A DNA stretch of 64,000 nucleotides from Mesorhizobium_G sp049840935 (GTDB lineage Bacteria; Pseudomonadota; Alphaproteobacteria; Rhizobiales; Rhizobiaceae), in the NCBI GenBank assembly GCA_049840935.1, contig JASGJA010000016.1, forward strand, positions 1 through 64,000. Direction: 5' to 3'. This document shows positions 33,526 through 42,564 of this stretch, piece by piece. Both the position numbers and the translations under genes were made by a program. The notes beneath the pieces were generated by a model that was not told the DNA's origin, did no database searches, and saw only the letters and a program-made list of their open reading frames with translations. Position 1 is the first letter of the stretch, and each line of letters begins with the position of its first letter.

Positions 33526-35463
33526 ATGCGCCAAAATACTGCATTGGCCGTCGAGCCGGACTACGACGTTCGCGCGTGGCTGGCCGAACAAGAAAACAAG
33601 TCGCTGCTGCGGTTTCTCACCTGCGGATCAGTGGATGACGGCAAGTCGACCCTGATCGGGCGCTTGCTCTACGACACCAAGCTGATCTTTGAAGATCAAC
33701 TGGCGGCGCTGGAGCGCGACTCCCGCAAGCATGGCACGACCGGCGAGGACATCGATCTGGCGCTGCTGGTGGACGGGCTTGAGGCCGAGCGCGAGCAGGG
33801 CATTACCATCGACGTTGCCTATCGGTTTTTCGCGACCGCCAAACGCAAGTTCATCGTGGCCGATACGCCGGGACACGAACAATACACACGCAACATGGCG
33901 ACGGGTGCTTCGACGGCGGACCTTGCAGTGGTTCTGGTGGATGCGCGGCAGGGTGTGCTGACGCAGACGCGCCGCCATTCGATTATTGCTTCGTTGCTCG
34001 GTATCCGGCGGATCGTGGTGGCGATCAACAAGATTGATCTGGTTGCTTACGATCAAGCGACCTATCTGCGGATTGTCGATGATTATCAGAAGTTTGCGGC
34101 CGATCTCGGATTTAGTTCGATAGAAGCGATACCCATGTCGGCGCGCTACGGCGACAATGTCACGCGGCGCTCCGAAAACATGGACTGGTATCAGGGGCCG
34201 ACGCTTCTGGAATATCTGGAATTGGTGCCGCTGGATGAGGCTGCGGACGCAAGGCCCTTCCGGTTTCCGGTGCAATATGTGAACCGCCCGAACCTCGATT
34301 TCAGAGGGTTCGCCGGGACGATTGCAGCGGGCACAATTGCGCCGGGTGATCCGGTTGTGGTTGCCAAGTCTGGCCGCGCCAGCACGGTGAAGCGCATTGT
34401 CACGCAGGACGGCGACTTGCCGGTTGCTGTCGCAGGGCAGGCGGTGACGCTGGTTCTGGAAGATGAGATCGAAGTTTCTCGCGGCAACATGCTGGTTGCG
34501 CCTGCGGGTCGTCCGCATGTGGCGGACCAGTTTGCCGCGCAACTGGTGTGGTTCGATGAGCAGGCGCTGAGGCCGGGCCGTTCGTATATTCTGCGGACCG
34601 AAACGGACCAGTCGCCCGCGACCGTGACGGACCTTCGTTATCGCATCAACGTCAATAATTTCGCGCAGGAAGCTGCCAAGTCTCTGGCGATGAATGAAGT
34701 GGCGCTGGTGAATGTGTCGACGCAAACGCCGATTGCATTCGACAGCTTTGCTGAGAATTGCGCGACGGGCTCTTTCATTATCATTGACCGCATCAGCAAT
34801 GCGACGGTCGGCGCGGGCATGATCGTAAACCCGCTGCGCCGCGCGGCCAACATTCATTGGCAGGCGCTGGAAGTGGACGCCAAGGCGCGCTCGGCACAAA
34901 AGCACCAAAAGCCTGCGGTGATCTGGTTCACGGGCTTGTCCGGCTCGGGCAAATCGACCATTGCGGGGTTGCTGGACAAGAAGCTGCACCTTTCCGGTCG
35001 GCACACATACGTGCTTGACGGTGACAATGTGCGGCACGGGCTGAACCGTGATCTGGGATTCACCGAGCAGGACCGCGTGGAAAATATTCGCCGCGTGGCC
35101 GAGGTGGCGAAGCTGATGTCAGATGCCGGGCTGATCGTGCTGGTGTCGTTTATCTCGCCGTTCCGGGCGGAGCGTCAGTTGGCGCGCGATCTGTTGCCAA
35201 AGGGCGATTTCATTGAGGTTTTCGTCGATACGCCGCTGGAAGAATGCGCGCGGCGTGACCCGAAGGGCCTCTATGCGCGGGCAGCTGCAGGCGAGATAAA
35301 GAACTTTACGGGTATCGACTCGCCCTATGAAGCGCCGGAGGCCCCTGAGATTCATCTTGAAACCGCCGGAAAATCGCCCGAAGAGATGGTTGATGCCATC
35401 GAGAAATGGCTGACCGAACGCGATACGGCTGAGCAGGAATATGACGACGGGGGTGGAATCTGA
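33526..35463 (+). CDS. cysNC: Bifunctional sulfate adenylyltransferase subunit 1 / APS kinase
   Basis: A 645-residue fusion. The N-terminal CysN is an EF-Tu-like GTPase (G1 GSVDDGKS at 34-41, G3 DTPGHEQY, G4 NKID) that drives sulfate activation by CysD. The C-terminal CysC (from about 460) is APS kinase with P-loop GLSGSGKS at 470-477 and the substrate motif DGDNVRHGLNRDLGF. Such fusions are common in rhizobia and relatives. ATG 33526 lies 2 bp after cysD; the 3' end overlaps cysQ by 23 bases. Product: 3'-phosphoadenosine 5'-phosphosulfate. Confidence 0.96.
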   Translation: MRQNTALAVEPDYDVRAWLAEQENKSLLRFLTCGSVDDGKSTLIGRLLYDTKLIFEDQLAALERDSRKHGTTGEDIDLALLVDGLEAEREQGITIDVAYRFFATAKRKFIVADTPGHEQYTRNMATGASTADLAVVLVDARQGVLTQTRRHSIIASLLGIRRIVVAINKIDLVAYDQATYLRIVDDYQKFAADLGFSSIEAIPMSARYGDNVTRRSENMDWYQGPTLLEYLELVPLDEAADARPFRFPVQYVNRPNLDFRGFAGTIAAGTIAPGDPVVVAKSGRASTVKRIVTQDGDLPVAVAGQAVTLVLEDEIEVSRGNMLVAPAGRPHVADQFAAQLVWFDEQALRPGRSYILRTETDQSPATVTDLRYRINVNNFAQEAAKSLAMNEVALVNVSTQTPIAFDSFAENCATGSFIIIDRISNATVGAGMIVNPLRRAANIHWQALEVDAKARSAQKHQKPAVIWFTGLSGSGKSTIAGLLDKKLHLSGRHTYVLDGDNVRHGLNRDLGFTEQDRVENIRRVAEVAKLMSDAGLIVLVSFISPFRAERQLARDLLPKGDFIEVFVDTPLEECARRDPKGLYARAAAGEIKNFTGIDSPYEAPEAPEIHLETAGKSPEEMVDAIEKWLTERDTAEQEYDDGGGI

Positions 35464-36247
35464 ATACGCTGAAACGCAATCGCTTTTCGAGCAACTGGCA
35501 ATCGATGCCGGACGCCAGATCATGGATGTGTTTCATCGGGACTTTTCCGTCCTCGAAAAGGATGATTGCTCGCCCGTAACCGAGGCGGATCATGCTGCGG
35601 AAAAGGTGATCCTCGCGGGCTTGCGCGCGGCCTTTCCGCATATTCCCTGCGTGGCGGAGGAAGAGTGCGCGGCGGGCCTTGCCGTTCCGGAACTCGGTGG
35701 CGCGTTCTTCATTATCGATCCGCTCGATGGGACGAAGGAATTTATCAAGCGTCATCAGGATTTTACGGTGAACATCGCTTTGGTGCGTGATGGCGCTCCG
35801 GTAATTGGCGTGGTGCTTGCGCCTTGCAGTGGCAGGCTGTTTTCAGGTCGACCGGGCAGGGCAGAAGCGATGAAGGTCTCGGAAGATGGCGAGGTGAGCG
35901 AGCGCCACCGGATCGTGGTGCGCCCGGCAGAACCGCCGTTGACGATCGTTGCCAGCAGGTCGCATTTTTCGCCGGAGACGGAGGCGTTCATTCGCAGCGC
36001 CGGCACGGCGGAGCTGGTTTCGGTAGGCTCGTCGCTGAAGTTTTGTCTGCTGGCGTGTGGAGAAGCAGACCTCTATCCGCGATTTACGCGAACGATGGAG
36101 TGGGACACCGCAGCAGGCGATGCCGTGCTGCGCGCGGCAGGCGGCATGACGCGAACATTGGACGGCGAGCCGCTGCGCTACGGCAAGCGCAATCAAGCGC
36201 ATGATGCCGATTTTGCAAACCCGAACTTTATTGCGAGAGCAGATTAA
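35441..36247 (+). CDS. cysQ: 3'(2'),5'-bisphosphate nucleotidase
   Basis: A 268-residue inositol-monophosphatase-fold enzyme that recycles 3'-phosphoadenosine 5'-phosphate from sulfate assimilation. Metal-binding motifs are EADHAAE and EEE in the first part, DPLDGTKEFI in the middle and EWDTAAGDAVLRAAGG at the end. The start at ATG 35441 overlaps cysNC by 23 bases, so the gene is translated with it. A family A repeat begins directly after the stop. Confidence 0.94.
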   Translation: MTTGVESEYAETQSLFEQLAIDAGRQIMDVFHRDFSVLEKDDCSPVTEADHAAEKVILAGLRAAFPHIPCVAEEECAAGLAVPELGGAFFIIDPLDGTKEFIKRHQDFTVNIALVRDGAPVIGVVLAPCSGRLFSGRPGRAEAMKVSEDGEVSERHRIVVRPAEPPLTIVASRSHFSPETEAFIRSAGTAELVSVGSSLKFCLLACGEADLYPRFTRTMEWDTAAGDAVLRAAGGMTRTLDGEPLRYGKRNQAHDADFANPNFIARAD

Positions 36248-36248
36248 G

Positions 36249-36388
36249 CCCCCGTCCCACCGCGGGCACCCTCCCCATCGAGGGGAGGGAGTTATCCTGA
36301 CGCGCTTCGCGATTAGCGTAGACTTTTGCGAGGTTGCACCCTCCCTCCCCTCGATGGGGAGGGTGGCCCGAAGGGTCGGGTGGGGTGA
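36249..36388. repeat. Palindromic intergenic repeat, family A, two facing arms
   Basis: The left arm (36249-36291) is shortened (CCCCCGTCCCACCGCGGGCA lacks part of the GGGCC segment); the right arm (36335-36388) is complete. The element separates the convergent cysQ and fructokinase genes and could act as a bidirectional terminator. Confidence 0.88.
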
Positions 36389-36396
36389 ACGTGCAT

Positions 36397-37320
36397 CTAC
36401 CGCATTTCTTCGCGGGTGGGTGGGTTTGCGCCAGCGCGGGAGACAGTGAAGGCGGCGGCTTTCGCGCTGAAGCGTAGCAATGCCTCGATCTGACCGGGTG
36501 TCAAAGCAGCAATGGCCGACTTGGTCAGCAGCGTTTGGTCCCGCAACGAGCACAATATGCCCGCATTGATGGTGTCGCCAGCGCCAACCGTGTCCACGAC
36601 ATCAACGCGTTCGGCAGGCACGGTAACATGATGATCTTTGGTGTAGGCGACCAATCCGCTTGCGCCCTTTGTGATGACGATAAGCTTGGGGCCGAGCGTT
36701 AGCCAGCGAGTCGCGATTTCTTGCGTGGTGCCGGGTTCGCCGAACCAATCGAGATCTTCGTCGGACAGCTTTACGATGTCGGCCATCGCGAGCATGCGCT
36801 TCATGCGCGCGACATGCGAAGCCTTGTCCTTGATGAAATTCTTGCGAATGTTCGGGTCGAACATCATGACGCGCTTGCTGCTTTCGCGCCGCATCAGCGC
36901 TTCATACGTGCCGCCGCAAGGCTCAGGAATGAGACTGATGCAACTGAAATGCATAGCCTCTACATGATCGCCGATTTCAGGAAGATCGCTTTCATAGAGC
37001 ATTCGCCCTGCGGTTTGTTCGTCGTAAAAGAGATAGGAGGCGTGGCCGTTTTCGAGTCTCACGAAGGCCATTGTCGTGGGTAGATCGGAAAACTTCACAA
37101 GGCTTAGATCGACATTGCTGGCGGCGAGCGTATCGCGAAGCATATCGCCGAAGAAATCAGTCGAAATACCGCTGAAAAAGCCGGTCGGAACCTCGAGACG
37201 GCCCAATGCAATGGCGGTGTTGAATACCGCGCCGCCGACATAGGGGGCAAAGGCGGTTTCACCAAGCGTCGTGGTGCGAGGGAGCATGTCGATAAGCGCT
37301 TCGCCGCAGCAAACGATCAC
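36397..37320 (-). CDS. frcK: PfkB-family sugar kinase, probable fructokinase
   Basis: A 307-residue ribokinase-fold kinase. The N-terminal CCGEALIDMLPR and GGAVFNTAIALGRL bind sugar; the C-terminal DTVGAGDTINAGIL holds the catalytic aspartate and anion hole. It is the last gene of a minus-strand unit frcR-(RbsD/FucU)-kinase beside the fructose-type ABC importer, so phosphorylation of the incoming sugar is its likely job. The start is ATG 37320. The RbsD/FucU-type gene ends 12 bp upstream. Confidence 0.82.
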   Translation of the reverse strand: MIVCCGEALIDMLPRTTTLGETAFAPYVGGAVFNTAIALGRLEVPTGFFSGISTDFFGDMLRDTLAASNVDLSLVKFSDLPTTMAFVRLENGHASYLFYDEQTAGRMLYESDLPEIGDHVEAMHFSCISLIPEPCGGTYEALMRRESSKRVMMFDPNIRKNFIKDKASHVARMKRMLAMADIVKLSDEDLDWFGEPGTTQEIATRWLTLGPKLIVITKGASGLVAYTKDHHVTVPAERVDVVDTVGAGDTINAGILCSLRDQTLLTKSAIAALTPGQIEALLRFSAKAAAFTVSRAGANPPTREEMR

Positions 37321-37332
37321 TGTTTTCTCTCC

Positions 37333-37761
37333 TTACGGGTAGATCACGCCCTTGCGGACGATGACGTTCGCATAGAGGCGCGGTTCACTGGTGGCAACTA
37401 CGGTGTGAGCCGATTTTACGCGCGCATAGAAATCTGCACCCGCAAGCGGCGTGACGGAGCGACCCGGCGCACGGCGGGCGCATATCGCTTCGATCTCGGT
37501 GTGTACGGGATCGGACAAAGCGGGATCGCCTTTGACCGACGAACGGAAAATGGCTTCCTCAACGAAATCATCGACGGGCATGACTTGCAGTACCGCATCC
37601 AGAACGTTGAGAAGGTCGTGGCCGTCCGCGCGGATCAGACGGCGGGCATGTTCAAGGGCCGGGTAGTTGCCATCCACCAGCGCGATTTCGTCGGTGTGAC
37701 CCATCGCGCGGAGCGTGGCGAGCAATTCCGGGCCAAGAATTGGGGGGATGCCAATCAACAT
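37333..37761 (-). CDS. RbsD/FucU-family sugar mutarotase
   Basis: A 142-residue protein of the RbsD/FucU fold, which speeds interconversion of sugar anomers or ring forms. Recognised by MLIGIPPILGPELLATLRAMG, HTDEIALVDGNYPA (catalytic His and Asp) and a C-terminal tail ending LYANVIVRKGVIYP. The start is ATG 37761, sharing one base with the stop of frcR, so translation is coupled. In this operon it should hand the correct anomer of the imported sugar to the kinase that follows. Confidence 0.86.
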   Translation of the reverse strand: MLIGIPPILGPELLATLRAMGHTDEIALVDGNYPALEHARRLIRADGHDLLNVLDAVLQVMPVDDFVEEAIFRSSVKGDPALSDPVHTEIEAICARRAPGRSVTPLAGADFYARVKSAHTVVATSEPRLYANVIVRKGVIYP

Positions 37762-38990
37762 CAAGCTGCTCCGATGGACAATGCGTTAGAGCCGACCAGA
37801 AAGCGCTCGGACAACGGCAGGCTCGCCGCGCCGATTGCGCGGGCGTGAAGCCCCACCGAACCTTCGCGGATTTCGGGAATTTTGAGCCCTTCCGCATTGA
37901 CGCGACCCAATGCGGCGCGGACCGAATCTGTGAGGCGTGCGCGGATCTCCGGCGGCATCCAGCCTTCAATTATTGCAGCTTCAAAGTCGATGACGGATGT
38001 GGCGGAAACAATGGCATAGGCCAGTGCATTGGCCGCGTCAGTGATCCATTGATCGGCGACGGCTCCGGCGTCCTGCCAGTTGCGCAACTCTGTCCAGCGA
38101 TTAGCGGTGGCATTGCCCGCTGCTTTCAGGCGCTTTTCCAAAACACTGAGCGAGGCGATGTCGATGAGCTGTGCAGGGCTGCCAGATGGACCCGGCACAG
38201 GCATGGAACCGAGCGCGCCAGCATTGCCGGTGGGGCCAGAATAGAGGCGACCGTTCAGAACGACACCGCCGCCCGCAAACGCACCTATGAAGAAATAAAC
38301 GAAATCGCGGAGGTCGTTGACGCGACCGAAGACGAGTTCTGCCCCGCAGGCGGAGGTTGCGTCGTTCTGCAAGAACACGGGGAAGGGCAGTTCGTTCTGG
38401 ATTTCAGCGCGAATATCGCGGTCGCGCCACTGGTCCATCAATTCGCGCGGCGCCCCGACCATTTCCGCCCAGTTCCAAAGCTCAAATGGCATGGCGATGC
38501 CGAGTCCGGCGATAAGCTCCTGCTGCGCGGGGGGCATTGAGGCGCGAATTTCGCGCAGGGCGCTCAACAAAAAGTGCTTCGTTTCATCGGGTGTGGGGTA
38601 GACGTAAGACTGTTCACGTCGAGCGCGCACATTGCCAAGAAAATCGGTCATGACCAGATCGGCGCTGCGCCGCCCGACCTTGAGGCCGAGGAAAAAAGCG
38701 CCTTCGGGATTGAGCGACATGGGCACGGAAGGCTGACCAATGCGACCACGCTGCGGCTCGCCTTTTAGCAACAGGCCATCCGCCTCAAGCGCCCGCATGA
38801 TGACAGAAACGGTTTGCGCCGAAAGGCCAGTCATGCGCGCAATATCGCTCTTGGCCAGACCGCCATGGAGCCGCACAAGCGACAACACCACGCGCTCGTT
38901 AAAATCGCGCATGCCTGATTGGTTCGTACCGCGATGCAATACTGTCGAAACAGGCTCGGAAGATCCGAACCTGATTTGCGCGTCTGCCAA
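37761..38990 (-). CDS. frcR: ROK-family transcriptional regulator of the fructose-type uptake genes
   Basis: A 409-residue regulator with an N-terminal winged helix (SLVRLHGGLAKSDIARMTGL, then SAQTVSVIMRALEADGLLLKG) and a C-terminal ROK sugar-binding domain (about 90-400). The start is chosen as TTG 38990 because GGGAGG lies five bases upstream and because the mapped promoter would start RNA near 39020; GTG 39020, which opens the frame, would then have no leader. It is divergent from frcB across a strong dyad (39048-39087). It probably represses both directions until the sugar binds. Confidence 0.86.
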   Translation of the reverse strand: MADAQIRFGSSEPVSTVLHRGTNQSGMRDFNERVVLSLVRLHGGLAKSDIARMTGLSAQTVSVIMRALEADGLLLKGEPQRGRIGQPSVPMSLNPEGAFFLGLKVGRRSADLVMTDFLGNVRARREQSYVYPTPDETKHFLLSALREIRASMPPAQQELIAGLGIAMPFELWNWAEMVGAPRELMDQWRDRDIRAEIQNELPFPVFLQNDATSACGAELVFGRVNDLRDFVYFFIGAFAGGGVVLNGRLYSGPTGNAGALGSMPVPGPSGSPAQLIDIASLSVLEKRLKAAGNATANRWTELRNWQDAGAVADQWITDAANALAYAIVSATSVIDFEAAIIEGWMPPEIRARLTDSVRAALGRVNAEGLKIPEIREGSVGLHARAIGAASLPLSERFLVGSNALSIGAA

Positions 38991-39026
38991 AGATACCTCC
39001 CTCGTGCCGCTTCGCGACACAAATTC

Positions 39027-39108
39027 AGAATGGCTCTCAAGGAATTAAGTGTCAATAATAAATAAGAGTGATTTATTTATTGACACTGAACTGGAATGGC
39101 CGCATTGT
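39027..39108. promoter_or_regulatory. Divergent frcR/frcB promoters sharing one large operator
   Basis: A 40-bp dyad (39048-39087) has arms AGTGTCAATAA and TTATTGACACT around an AT-rich centre. Each arm holds a TTGACA -35 box, 39080-39085 on the plus strand and 39055-39050 on the minus strand. At 17 bp spacing each has a mirrored weak -10: CATTGT (39103-39108) for frcB and CATTCT (39032-39027) for frcR. A ROK repressor bound here would cover both -35 boxes. Confidence 0.75.
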
Positions 39109-39178
39109 TATGCACGCAGGACGGGAGACCTGCGGGCGAGCAGTCGCCTATCACCGAATTTCACTGGGAGGAGTATCC

Positions 39179-40210
39179 GTGAAAACCACCATTCTCAAAA
39201 CGACTCTGTTTGCAGCTATGGCTTCGGCAGCCATCGGCTTTGCCATGCCAGCATCGGCGGAAGGCGTAAGCGCCTGCCTGATAACCAAGACCGACACCAA
39301 CCCGTTCTTCGTGAAGATGAAAGAGGGCGCGACCGCTAAGGCCGCAGAGCTTGGCGTTACGCTGAAGAGCTATGCAGGCAAGATCGACGGCGACAGTGAA
39401 AGCCAGGTCGCGGCGATTAAATCCTGTATCGCAGATGGCGCCAAGGGCATTCTGATCACTGCTTCCGATACGAAGGGCATTGTGCCGACTGTGAAGAAGG
39501 CGCGCGATGCGGGCCTGCTGGTGATTGCACTCGACACGCCGCTCGATCCGATTGACGCGGCAGACGCGACTTTCGCAACGGACAACCTTGAAGCTGGCAA
39601 GCTGATCGGCGCATGGGCCGCGGCAACTCTGGGCGACAAGGCGAAGGACGCGAAGATCGGCTTCCTCGACCTGACGCCTTCACAGCCATCCGTGGATGTG
39701 CTGCGCGATCAAGGGTTTATGATCGGTTTCGGAATCGATCCGAAAGATCCGAACAAGATCGGTGACGAAGACGATCCGCGCATCGTCGGCCATGACGTGA
39801 CCAACGGTAACGAAGAGGGTGGCCGCAAGGCGATGGAAAACCTTCTCCAGAAAGACAACACGATCAACGTGATCCACACCATCAACGAACCGGCTGCGGT
39901 TGGTGCATATCAGGCGCTGAAGGCGGTGGGTCTCGAAGGTCAGGTGCTGATCGTTTCGGTCGATGGCGGCTGCCCCGGCGTGAAGTCGGTTGCGGAAGGC
40001 GTGATCGGAGCGACCTCGCAGCAATATCCATTGCAGATGGCCGCGCTCGGTATTGAAGCGATTGCAGCGTTTGCAAAGGACGGCACCAAGCCGAAGCCGA
40101 CCGAAGGCAAGACGTTCTTTGATACCGGCGTGAATCTGGTGACGGACAAGCCAGCGGCTGGTGTGAAGTCTATCGACACCAAGGAAGGCACTGCGAAGTG
40201 CTGGGGGTGA
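39179..40210 (+). CDS. frcB: Fructose-type ABC transporter substrate-binding protein
   Basis: A 343-residue periplasmic sugar-binding protein (type I, ribose-binding fold) with a signal peptide ending AMPASAEG. The mature part starts VSACLITKTDTNPFFVKMKE and continues AIKSCIADGAKGILITASDT, closely resembling rhizobial FrcB. The start is GTG 39179 behind GGGAGGAG. frcC and frcA follow after a 494-bp gap. Sinorhizobium FrcB binds fructose, ribose and mannose; the same range is likely here but not proved by sequence. Confidence 0.92.
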   Translation: MKTTILKTTLFAAMASAAIGFAMPASAEGVSACLITKTDTNPFFVKMKEGATAKAAELGVTLKSYAGKIDGDSESQVAAIKSCIADGAKGILITASDTKGIVPTVKKARDAGLLVIALDTPLDPIDAADATFATDNLEAGKLIGAWAAATLGDKAKDAKIGFLDLTPSQPSVDVLRDQGFMIGFGIDPKDPNKIGDEDDPRIVGHDVTNGNEEGGRKAMENLLQKDNTINVIHTINEPAAVGAYQALKAVGLEGQVLIVSVDGGCPGVKSVAEGVIGATSQQYPLQMAALGIEAIAAFAKDGTKPKPTEGKTFFDTGVNLVTDKPAAGVKSIDTKEGTAKCWG

Positions 40211-40233
40211 AATGACGGTTCGCTAAAAGCGAA

Positions 40234-40303
40234 TTGGAAGGTCCGGTGGACCTTCCAAAGTCATTGAACGCCGGGGAGCTGCCGGAGGCAGCGGGTCCCC
40301 GGC
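40234..40303 (+). promoter_or_regulatory. Intercistronic hairpins after frcB
   Basis: Hairpin 1 is a perfect 11-bp stem TTGGAAGGTCC/GGACCTTCCAA with a 3-base loop (40234-40258). Hairpin 2 nests GCCGGGGA/TCCCCGGC around GCTGCC/GGCAGC (40270-40303). Neither has a T tract. Such structures commonly protect the binding-protein message and lower permease expression. The remaining gap to 40417 shows no gene. Confidence 0.7.
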
Positions 40304-40417
40304 CGGGAGGCGCTGAGAAGGGTACGCCCTATTGGCGCGAGCCTGGCAAAGTTTGCGCTGCCCTTTCTTGATGAAGGATATTGCGATGCCGCCCCACCCT
40401 TCTATGGGGTGGCATTT

Positions 40418-40572
40418 ACCCCTCATCCGCCTGCCGGCACCTTCTCCCTCAAGGGGAGAAGGCAGAAGACTGCGACGTTGGCGTCAGTCTTCAACGTTGC
40501 AGGATAGGTGAGGCGTTGAAATCTCTCCCTTCTCCCCTTGAGGGAGAAGGTGCCGGCAGGCGGATGAGGGGT
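40418..40572. repeat. Palindromic intergenic repeat, family B, two facing arms
   Basis: Left arm 40418-40463 and right arm 40526-40572 are near-perfect facing copies (CCCCTCATCCGCCTGCCGGC ends; CTCCCTCAAGGGGAG core). It lies inside the frc operon between frcB and frcC. From 40573 to 40704 there is no gene; the frcC ribosome site GGGAGGA lies just before its start. Confidence 0.9.
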
Positions 40573-40704
40573 CAAAACGTAAACGCAGTACCATCGAGGC
40601 GAGGGAGGTGCGACAGCCGAACCTGCCACCACTTGATTACACCCTGAATTGGGCGGACGATAACACTCCGCGTTCTGGGGAGAATACGCGGAAAGGGAGG
40701 AAAA

Positions 40705-41769
40705 ATGGCCGGAGCACAGGAATTCGAGAAAGTTCTCGACCAGAGCGACCGCAATGTCGCTGCATTTGACCATCAGGGCGTGCCGCTGATCAAGCGGGCG
40801 CAGCATTTTCTGCATTCGACACCGGCAGCGGTGCCGCTGATCGTTCTGGTGATGTCGATCGTCATATTCGGGATCACGATTGGCGGGCGGTTCTTCTCGT
40901 CCTACACGCTGACGCTGATACTCCAGCAAATCGCGATTGTCGGCATTCTGGGTGCCGCGCAAACGCTGGTGATCCTGACGGCGGGTATCGACCTCTCGAT
41001 CGGCGTTATCATGGTGATTTCGGCGGTGGTGATGGGCAATTGTGCGGTGGTATACGGGATACCCGCGCCTATTGCCGTGCTGATAGGGCTTGGCGTCGGA
41101 ACGCTGTGCGGCCTGCTGAACGGCTTCCTTGTGGCGGTTATGAAGCTACCGCCTTTCATCGTGACGTTGGGCACTTGGAACATCGTCATGGCGACGAATT
41201 TCATCTACTCGGCCAATGAGACGATCCGCGATGCGGATGTGGCCGCGACGGCTCCGCTGCTGCACCTGTTCGGTTCGAGTTTCAGAGTGGGATCGGCGGT
41301 GTTGACGTTGGGTGTTATCGCCATGGTGCTGCTGGTGCTGGTGCTGTGGTACGTGCTGAACCACACGGCCTGGGGCAGGCATGTCTACGCCGTGGGCGAC
41401 GATCCGGAGGCGGCGAAGCTCTCCGGTATTCAAACGCGCAGGGTGCTGTTTTCAGTCTACGGTCTGGCGGGTTTGATCGCGGCATTTGCGGCTTGGGTTT
41501 CGATTGGCCGCAACGGTTCGGTTTCGCCGTCGGCAGCAGTTACGGATTATAATTTGCAGGCAATTACGGCGGCAGTTATCGGCGGCATTTCGCTGTTCGG
41601 CGGACGCGGCTCGATCCTCGGCACGCTGTTCGGCGCGATGATCGTGGGCGTCGTCTCGATGGGCCTGAACATGCTCGGAGCAGACCCACAATGGAAAGTG
41701 CTTCTGACGGGTGTGCTGATTATCGGCGCAGTCGCAATCGACCAGTGGATCAGAAAGGTTTCGGTATGA
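40705..41769 (+). CDS. frcC: Fructose-type ABC transporter permease
   Basis: A 354-residue permease of the RbsC/AraH family with about nine to ten helices. The N-terminal 30 residues are cytosolic (MAGAQEFEKVLDQSDRNVAA); the family loop LFGGRGSILGTLFGAMIVG lies near the C-terminus and the coupling region AVGDDPEAAKLSGIQTRRV is near 230. ATG 40705 has a good GGGAGGA site. The stop overlaps the ATPase start by 4 bases. Confidence 0.93.
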   Translation: MAGAQEFEKVLDQSDRNVAAFDHQGVPLIKRAQHFLHSTPAAVPLIVLVMSIVIFGITIGGRFFSSYTLTLILQQIAIVGILGAAQTLVILTAGIDLSIGVIMVISAVVMGNCAVVYGIPAPIAVLIGLGVGTLCGLLNGFLVAVMKLPPFIVTLGTWNIVMATNFIYSANETIRDADVAATAPLLHLFGSSFRVGSAVLTLGVIAMVLLVLVLWYVLNHTAWGRHVYAVGDDPEAAKLSGIQTRRVLFSVYGLAGLIAAFAAWVSIGRNGSVSPSAAVTDYNLQAITAAVIGGISLFGGRGSILGTLFGAMIVGVVSMGLNMLGADPQWKVLLTGVLIIGAVAIDQWIRKVSV

Positions 41770-42554
41770 ACACCTCAGTCCAACCCATCCTTTCGGCGCG
41801 AGGACTCGTCAAGCGCTACGGTCGCGTGACCGCTCTCGACAATGCGGATTTCGACCTCTACCCGGGCGAAATCCTGGCGGTGATCGGTGACAATGGCGCG
41901 GGGAAATCCTCGCTTATCAAGGCGATTTCCGGCGCGGTTATTCCCGATGAGGGAGAAATCAAGCTGGAAGGCCAGCAGGTGCAGTTTCGCTCGCCGATGG
42001 AGGCGCGCGAGGCTGGCATCGAGACGGTGTACCAGAACCTCGCGCTTTCGCCGGCGCTGTCGATTGCGGACAACATGTTTCTCGGTCGGGAACTCAGGAA
42101 GCCGGGCATTATGGGCCAGTGGTTCCGAATGCTGGACCGGCCCGCGATGGAAAAGCGTGCACGTGAGAAGTTGAATGAGCTGGGTCTGATGACGATCCAG
42201 AACATCAGCCAGGCGGTGGAAACATTGTCTGGTGGCCAGCGTCAGGGCGTGGCGGTGGCGCGGGCTGCGGCGTTTGGCTCAAAGGTCGTGATTATGGACG
42301 AGCCGACCGCAGCGCTGGGTGTGAAGGAGTCACGGCGCGTGCTGGAGCTTATTCTGGACGTCAAAAAGCGCGGCCTGCCTATCGTGCTCATTTCGCACAA
42401 CATGCCGCATGTGTTCGAGGTGGCGGACCGGATTCATATTCATCGCCTCGGTCGCAGACTGTGCGTTGTCGATCCGAAGCAGGTGTCCATGTCAGATGCC
42501 GTCGCGCTGATGACAGGTGCAATGAAACCGCCGCAGGATGCGCTTGCTGCGTGA
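41766..42554 (+). CDS. frcA: Fructose-type ABC transporter ATPase, single-domain
   Basis: A 262-residue ATPase. Walker A is GDNGAGKSS, the signature LSGGQRQGVAVARA, Walker B VVIMDEPTAALG and the switch histidine is in LISHNMPHV. Unlike RbsA it has only one nucleotide-binding domain, which is characteristic of Frc systems and implies a homodimer. The start is ATG 41766, overlapping the frcC stop; the frame opens earlier inside frcC. A single repeat arm follows. Confidence 0.94.
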   Translation: MNTSVQPILSARGLVKRYGRVTALDNADFDLYPGEILAVIGDNGAGKSSLIKAISGAVIPDEGEIKLEGQQVQFRSPMEAREAGIETVYQNLALSPALSIADNMFLGRELRKPGIMGQWFRMLDRPAMEKRAREKLNELGLMTIQNISQAVETLSGGQRQGVAVARAAAFGSKVVIMDEPTAALGVKESRRVLELILDVKKRGLPIVLISHNMPHVFEVADRIHIHRLGRRLCVVDPKQVSMSDAVALMTGAMKPPQDALAA

Positions 42555-42564
42555 GGAAGGTTTC

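Noticed and set aside
33628..35037. 469-codon minus-strand open frame over cysNC
   Set aside because: Antisense to a complete, motif-rich bifunctional enzyme; composition is that of a shadow.
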